Below, piece after piece: positions 57,040 through 64,000 of a stretch of DNA of 64,000 bases; position 1 is the first letter of the stretch; each line of letters starts with the position of its first letter. The DNA is taken from positions 16,578 through 80,577 of the forward strand of contig JAJEKV010000840.1 in assembly GCA_021234155.1 (NCBI GenBank), written 5' to 3'. The position numbers and the translations under genes were made by a program. The notes under the pieces are model-generated. The model searched no databases, was not told the origin of the DNA, and worked only from the letters and a program-made list of their open reading frames with translations. Origin of the DNA: Isoetes taiwanensis (Eukaryota > Streptophyta > Lycopodiopsida > Isoetales > Isoetaceae).

Positions 57040-58210
57040 TTTTTTGTGCAGCCGAGTCAGAGCGGCTTGTGGAGGAGAATCCGCATGCGTATGTTGGTAT
57101 TAGAATAACACCGGTAAACCAAGTTGCATAAGGAAATTGAAGGAGAGAAAACACCTTGTTGCTGTTGTCAAGCATGAACAGCGTAGAATTTAAAAGCTTT
57201 CAACCCCATGAGGCGTTTCACATAAATTGGCAGCTGCAATGTGATGTATGTGCAAAATTGGTACACATGATGGGTTTGTCAGCACAAAAGCTTACATTTT
57301 GTAATGTTAGCACTCTTTGGAGAGAAATGGTTTGCCAAAAAGAGAAAAGGGAAGAGCACAATCAACTGGGCGCATAAGGGGGATTGTGAAAAATGTGGTA
57401 AGCAAAAGATCTCCTTATGTCCAAAAAGAGACCGATCGTAATAATGAAGATGATGTTAAATGGCGTGCTTATCAATCGTTATATGGATCTAGAAGCCAAG
57501 GAAGGGCACTTTAGAAGACTAAGATTGGTGGAGAAGCAAACAGATGTCCTTTCATGCTATCCGCCATGTTTGATCACATGAAAAAGTTTGTGCATCACAA
57601 AGCCATTGGCGTAGCAAGGAATTTAGGAGAAGCATTCGAGTCTAAGAGATGATTCTCAAATGATATCGATGTAGTAGACTTTGCAGAAAATTACACATTG
57701 CACCCTCAAAGAAGTACCAACATTGGAATGCGCACCGCATCACTATTTTGGTACACATCACTCTCTTCAAGGTAAATGGTAAGTTGCGTAAGACCGCTCA
57801 CTTATATGTTTCTCGATGATAGAAGTCATGACACACATTTTGTACAACATGCATTTCAACTTCATCTTCAAAGTGGTTGAAAAGAGAATGGGGATCTCAC
57901 ACGCAGGCATCCGCAGGTGGTGGTGATGGTTGTCGCCGGGTTCAAATCCGTAAGATCATTCTACTACATGCAGGTACCCCATTATCGGCGATGGCATTCG
58001 CGGCATAATGGAATTTCTTCGATCGTGGCATGGGAAGGGGAACATGATGCCAAGGCTGCTGTAACCTGGCCAAGCAACTCTTGGGAGAGCAAAGAAGAGA
58101 GCATGGGATTGAAATAAAGGGGTGCTCATGATGCCCGCGTTGTTTTGAGAAACAAGAAATTCAAGTTCAGAGTGTATTGGGAAGCGAAGGAGGCTTCAGA
58201 TTGATGTGTC
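57040..58210 (+). pseudogene. Decayed gene of the uncharacterised DFAENY / HGKG transposon-like family
   Basis: Many eukaryotes carry long, repetitive, unnamed proteins with a Cys-rich segment then a D-rich core; I know the pattern but not an accepted function. Here the plus strand shows, across several frames: FKSFQPHEAFHINWQLQ (57187), TLWREMVCQKEKREEHNQL, GDCEKCGKQKISLCPKRDR (57373-57428; C-x2-C and a third Cys), VVDFAENYTLHPQ (57670), HWNAHRITILVHITLFKVNG then KLRKTAHLYVS (57722), then a frame shift to DDRSHDTHFVQHAFQLHL (57819), GDGC (57918), QFKS-like FKSVRSFYYMQ (57942) and HGKGE-like bases with EHDAKAAV (58040). The conserved acidic residues resemble a DDE-type transposase core, but that is inference. 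Many frameshifts and stops make it non-functional. Confidence 0.6.
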
Positions 58211-58599
58211 AAAAGCCATTTGATGCAACCCTTCCCTCGGTGTCCAAAGTCGCACCGTGGCCTTCTATAAGTCCCGAGAACCCAACCTTACCGATGGTTA
58301 GACCACTATCTTGTTTTGCAAAGGCTCGTGATAAACTTTGAACGGCGTGCATGTGAGTCCATTCAACACCTGGAAAGTGGGATATTAAAGAAGCTAGTCC
58401 CATAAAACATGTCAAGGGTACGTAATTGGAATCTAAACCCAAATAATGTTTAAATGAGGTAGGAGTTGCCATTACGTGATACAGCTTTGCGGATAATTTT
58501 TTTGCCTCTTCCGGTAATGAGGAAGATGTACATACTATGTTCTTCGCTTGGTAACTAGAGAAAAGCATGTATTGATCAAACGGGGCCATTGATGATTAC

Positions 58600-61500
58600 A
58601 AGAATGAGCATCATGTAGGTGGACGCTATTCATTACCGCTTACTATTATCAGAAATTGCCAAAGTTGCCATAACAAATATAAGTCGCTGGATGATAGAGA
58701 AGCATTGCGCCGCAGAGAGTCCTTATTGGAGCTAAATTTCCCATGAAGAAAGATAAATCACGGTTGTGGTTAAAGAAAAGTGCTTCTTTGCATCACCCGA
58801 TGATGCATGAGATGTTGTTAGAAGTCTTCCTAAATGGTGGATGCCTGATTAGGTGGAAGGCTTTGAATTTGCGCTGCTTTGTATTGTGTTACTTTTGAAT
58901 CGAATTGAATTTGGTGCTGGTTTGCACTGCGGTGAACTACTCGGTTTGTAAAATATAGCATGGAACATGTTGAAGTCTTCAAATTGTAGACAAGTGCAAA
59001 AGGTACACATAATTATATTTGGAGTAAAATAGTACGCTGTACATAACTTTAATAACTTTAAGAAGCGCCCAATCACTCATGTCATTTGGGAACACAATAT
59101 CTCAAGCATTCATTGCATCACGCACGTTTCTTCTTCCACCCGGTTCTCGGATTTATATGTGTCGCGCAAAGAGTAGCCTTGTCAGCAAGTATTGCTATTG
59201 GAAGGCCAGTCCACCCCATTGGCTGGACAACTACTTCAAAGGATGTTGGTCTCCCCTGGGGATTATGTAGTAAACCTTGACCTTAGTAGATTTAGCAAAT
59301 TGCTTTTCGGTATCTGAATCTCACCATTTTCCCTCTTCTAAACTGATCCCCCCAAAAGTCGAAGCATGGTATTCCTCGACCTTTTGGGATTAGTCCCCTA
59401 ACAGTGATATTTGGGAACTTAGATTTTCTTCTAGATCGGGCTTGGTTGAAGATCTAGCTTGGTTGAAGAATTTGACACTTGTTTTGTAGATCATTCCCTT
59501 ACACCTACAATGCATACAAAATTATTAGTATATCATGTGAAAGCTTGAATCCATTACCTAAGTTATATATATACAAAATTGCATTGCAAAAAGCCTTCTA
59601 CAACATACAAACATCTAAGCATAATTCAGGTATTACCTGTTAGATACATACATCAAGATGCCCCGTGTCCCACACTTTGTTTTGAGTATCCATGTACCAC
59701 CAAAACACACCATCTTGAAATTCCCAATTTCATCATCTTCACTAGATTCTTTTCTATTATTGTGAATCTCTTTCACCGGGTGGATGCTAGGCTTCTTTAA
59801 TTAGCAAGCAACCCTACGTAAAAAGCTCCATAAACTATCAATGTCTTCTCATTATATTGAGATTTTATGCATTTCACCATCGGTGTCATTGTATGCACGA
59901 AGTATCAAATTGATGCTCTTTGGACATAAGTAGTGGAAAGTCATTTGCATTCTTCAAAAGCCTACAAACCACCAAATAGCCAACACAAATCTTTTGTCTT
60001 CACCAGCTAGTCGGGATGCCATAACGGGTATGCAGCAGTTGAGCAACCCTCATTGAAGATACATTTGAAAGGAAGGTCGAAGAATCATAACACATCTATT
60101 CCGTGATTCGGATAATTTGAGGAGTGGAATATCCAAAGGAAAAGAAATATGCCCGTTCCATCATTGGCCTCTAAGAAGAGGGTCCAACATCTATTGCCAA
60201 ATTATAAATGAATTTAAATCTTGGTATGCCTTGCCATACAACTTGTCCACAATGGCTGCCGAACATCCCAAGGGAAGATTCCACCAAACAGCCAAACCCC
60301 AATGGCTGGAACACCAAAGTATCAAACGATTTCCTCGAATAATGGATCTACGTACAAAAAGAAGACTCATCGTAATTGATTGGCACTTGAGCATTATCAA
60401 GGGCGCCGATTTTACAATAGTAACCCAAAATGCCTTGAGATCGGAATATAATAAGCCCCGTAGTAATCCAGGCGCTTAGGTTAGCCATACATCTAACCCC
60501 ACCAAGTTTAAGGATAAGACGAAAGTCTTAAACTTAATTCTAGTTTTAACCCCTTGATAGAAATTAAAGCGCTGCAAACAATTTCTTATTCAAATAAATT
60601 TCAAAGTACAATAGTCAATTAGCTTTAAATTCCATAAGTTGAATGAGTTTAACTACCACTCTTTCCCGCCTGTGCCCCAAGGACAACTTGTTTTGTCTCA
60701 TCTCTTCCTTCTCAAAAACCATATTCAATCATGGCTTTTATTAATATTATTTCTTCGCCAAGTGCAAAACTTTGTCGAACCAATGTTGATGAAAACGCAA
60801 CAAACACAGAATTAAGATCCTCTACAATAAAAACATCCCAAAAGATTTATGTGGAAATAAAGAACAACTCACCATGCTTTTAAATTCACTTGGCATCCAC
60901 AAAGCTTTGCATAAAGCGCTATCAAGAGCATAAAGACATCGGCTTACATTATCAAGGTTGTTGGAACCTCGAACAGTTTCTTCAATCTGCATTCTTCATA
61001 TATATAATCTAACTCTAATAATAGAGTTGTTGATATGCGATGACATCCCATGAAGCCCCAAGTACACACAAAATGAGAAATACAACCAAGATTTAAGTAA
61101 AGCAAAGTTAGCAGGCATATAATCGAAAGAAATGCGTTTCCGGCATATTTAGAGTTTTACCGCCCACCGTGGTTATACCTACCATGGAACAACAACAATA
61201 ATTGCGGTAGAAGCTTATTGAGGTGGTAATCGCAATTTTTATGTGACTCTAAAAACAAAAAAATCACCAAAACATGATGTAAGTGTGGTCCTCAATCCTT
61301 GAATCACCGAACCATAATATAATCGGCATTTATCAATAACAATGTGTCTTTGTAGCCCTTTCAATCGCGACTGGCCTCGACTGTCCCATACCATTAAAGA
61401 GATCCGTAGGGTAATCTTTAAATGCCGTCCTCGATAAGTCAAGTCATGGAAGAAAGAAGACATCTCAGCTACTTGATACAATGTCGCCACATACCTTCCG

Positions 61501-64000
61501 ACATGTTCAAATGTTCCAGATTACAAAATTCCATCTTTGCAATGTTCCCCCACACGTGCATTTTGGACTGCCTTAATCGAGAGTCCAGCTTGAACTGAGC
61601 AGAATAAACGCCATTGTCCTGTTAACCGCCGTCACCGCAAACCAAGCATCAATGTAACTAGAATAAACACATATTTACTTTCAATCCACCATAATTTTAC
61701 AGCTTGCCTAACCCTGGATGTTCCATTTAGTTCTCTTAGGCTGGCTGGGCCACCCTTTCAGATTCTTTCTTTTCTTTGACTCTCATTTTCACACCACTCA
61801 ATCAGATTCTGCTTCAACCTCGATTCCTCCTTCTCTTGCTTCTACCACAACCACCGCCTTCATATCCTCAGGAACACATTCTCCAAATTCTTTCTCAGCA
61901 CTTTGTATATGTTCCCCTGCCTTTATGATTCTTCACCTCTTCGACGAAATTCCGGAATCCAAGCCATATCCACTTAGTTTCCCCCTGCTTCTCACAATAA
62001 TAAAATGTATGGAACATGCAATAACTAAAATGCAATAAGTAGTTTTGACTCCCCACCAGCAAAACAAGATTTTCCAGTTTAGGTCACGATGATGTGCATC
62101 AGTTTTTTAGGAATTGCACCTTCCGCATTACTGTTCCAACCCGTTTTCTTTGAATTAGGTCAAGACCCTACAATAATACTTTTTTTCTTTAAATTATGAG
62201 ATGGCCTCATTGTTCTCCCTCTTTTCATTTGGTTCGATTACTACAAAGATAACTCATTGTCAACAACGGCATAAACATCAAAAGAAAATGTAAGGAATTA
62301 AACTAATATGACACACACAATGTTGCCTACATAAGCCCACTTGTAGGAGCTCAATTTGTTGTGCATATGAAGCCAATTGTCTTTTCTTAGTCAGGAATCA
62401 GATCATATTAAAAAAAATGAGCTCAATTTTGTTTTATAAAATCCGACAAATTCATTTAGAACTAATTACTTTCATCATGTTTCCTTTTCCCTCCTCTCAT
62501 GCTCACATAAAATGTGTTGTGTCAGGTTCGGGGAGGGTGACCTAGGATGTGTGGACTTCGGCTGACTTATCATGTTTCCCCTCCATAATAATCATTCCGC
62601 CAACTTGGAAAACCGTTGCCCTTTATGTGATCTACCGTTTCCACGCGATCCGGCAGACACGAGGTGGGAAATTGAAAATACATACGAAAAACAGCACCTG
62701 CCATATCACATACCTTTCTCTGGCTTTTATACCAATTAACGCATACAATGAGATGACGATTAACTAGATGATCGAAGAACAAAGAAATCCAAAAGCAATG
62801 TGGCCAATCCAATTTCAAATGTATTCCATGTATCCGATTATAATCCAAAAATGCCTTTATGTACACATCCAAATGTGGTGGAAAGCTCGGGAAAAAATTC
62901 ATTATAAATGCATTCCATGTAGTCAGGAAAGATATATTAGATATATGCATTTGGAGCAAATCGAAAAAGCTTTACTGAAAAATCGTGTTCGTACTTCAAA
63001 TAATTTCATGTAGAGTGCAAAAGATGCATCGTCCCCGTGAAGACCCGCCATGTTATACAATGTACAATACTGTGCAGCTTTTACTCTACTTATCCCATTT
63101 TCTTAGTAATATAAAAGTAACTCCTCATCATTATCCTATAATGATCATTACACCATGCACATTACTACTATGTATGTACTAATACGTTTACACCAGCCTA
63201 GGAAAAGCAAAGACCCATCCAACCCCTACAAATCTTCAATTTCCAACCTACATTTTAAAAACCCAACCGTAATTAATATACTACGTAACAATTAATGCAG
63301 TAATAACCATCGCACAACTTCTAACTAATATCCATCTACCAACTTACACCGAATCAATAAAGAAAGACATGAAAGAAAATCGGGATTATGGTATGCCACC
63401 CTTTTCCAATCAGCCCCAATGCACGAGTAGTGTAGACTGACATCCCATGCAGTACCTTCGCCAAAACCGCGCAGTTTGTTCCCTTTGAAGGCAGATAGGT
63501 ATGCCATGGTCAGGCGTAGTTGAACCGCACATAATACCACTGGGAGGAACCAAACACCTGTCATAATTTGTGTGCAGGACTGAAATCAAGATTTATCGCT
63601 CGTGAATCAAAACCAAAGAAAGAGGAGGAGGGTCGGTAAGCTAAGGACCCAGGAGGATTCGCTGAACTCTCAACCTGGGAAAATCCTGGTGTCCCTTCTC
63701 TAATTGTTTCCCTTTCTTTGAAGCACCTGCAAATTCTGAGGCTCCTGTAATCTTAGTCGGGCTTCTAACCTGGGAGCAGTGCTTTGTTTCCCACTTCCCC
63801 TAAGTTCGGGCCGACTCGCCTCGGCTGTTTCTTTCAAGCACTGCATCCTCCACCTCCATTTCAGAGGTGTTTCAAACTTCATACTCACCACACCTAGTAT
63901 CCCATCTCATGAGCCTGCCTCCCAACTCCCACATCAGATTCAAGTAATGGTCTCTGCCTCAAGGGATCTGCTTAGAATATATAACGCCTTTCCTTCCCTA
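58600..64000. other. Intergenic, no recognisable gene
   Basis: About 5.4 kb without a gene I can name. Frames at 58620-58850 (plus), 59080-59280 (both strands), 60117-60479 (plus), 61239-61490 (minus) and 62570-62959 (minus) are protein-like in places but matched nothing I know. They are probably remnants of decayed elements. No tRNA or rRNA sequence is seen. Confidence 0.4.

Larger units (their letters stand above)
54834..57040. other. Intergenic, no recognisable gene; two tandem repeats
   Basis: Upstream flank of the PLE followed by AT-rich sequence. 55450-55530 carries several GGAAATTCC / AATTTTCCTCC phrases in both orientations. 55584-55716 and 56511-56850 are tandem repeats listed separately. 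A plus-strand 60-codon frame at 56108-56290 may be an outer piece of the gene at 57.0 kb, but this is unproven. Confidence 0.4.

Noticed and set aside
58209-58589. 126-codon minus-strand frame as a gene
   Set aside because: It lies antisense to, or at the end of, the decayed DFAENY-family gene and shows no family features of its own.
1-64000. Telomeric TTTAGGG arrays near the Penelope-like element
   Set aside because: Only isolated TTAGGG-like words occur; no array was seen, so a telomere-attached element is not supported here.

Overview
This window looks like nuclear DNA of a vascular, non-flowering land plant. It is AT-rich and gene-poor, with spliced plant genes (a tau-class glutathione S-transferase, an RCI2/LTI6 membrane peptide, an L18a-like membrane protein), large stretches of decayed mobile elements and many gene fragments. 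The pentatricopeptide fragments use wording (HEQIIQ..., ALINMYGKCGS) typical of the large PPR families of ferns and some gymnosperms. A replitron-type HUH endonuclease and a Penelope-like element also fit a fern better than a flowering plant. I favour a fern, but this is inference from family resemblance only.

Layout. 0-24 kb: one recognisable LRR-protein exon (minus, 2.3-2.8 kb), then about 21 kb with no gene I recognise, holding relics of LTR elements and many two-copy tandem duplications. 24.2-28.4 kb: a tau GST gene (minus, one intron, frameshift at the C-terminus), a decayed GST tail 1.2 kb away, and a three-exon L18a-like gene (plus) with one frame break. 31.2-34.5 kb: a minus-strand cluster of gene debris: a chaperonin CCT-epsilon fragment, a PPR gene, and a processed DIM1/YLS8 pseudogene that split the PPR gene and is bounded by a 42-bp direct repeat. 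35.7-37.9 kb: a broken LINE ORF2 (minus). 42.7-44.5 kb: a ceramide kinase fragment and an unrecognised coiled-coil/membrane gene remnant (plus). 46.1-46.5 kb: an apparently intact RCI2/LTI6 gene (minus).

47.8-54.8 kb is the most interesting part. A replitron-like element (plus, 48.2-50.3 kb) has visible HUH (HLH) and Y-x-x-K motifs. 1.4 kb away lies a Penelope-like retroelement (minus, 51.7-54.8 kb) with two upstream ORFs of unknown family, tight stop/start junctions between ORFs, and an apparent intron four codons into the RT ORF. Both are only lightly decayed. 57.0-58.2 kb (plus) holds a decayed gene of an uncharacterised transposon-like family marked by DFAENY, SDD..HD, DGC and HGKG..D. 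I recognise no gene after about 58.6 kb.

A family of short foldback sequences built on GGAAACC(T/C)(C/T)CC arms occurs at six loci or more (26.6, 30.1-30.5, 37.9, 41.8, 45.1-45.5 kb). Their two arms have changed together between two sequence types.
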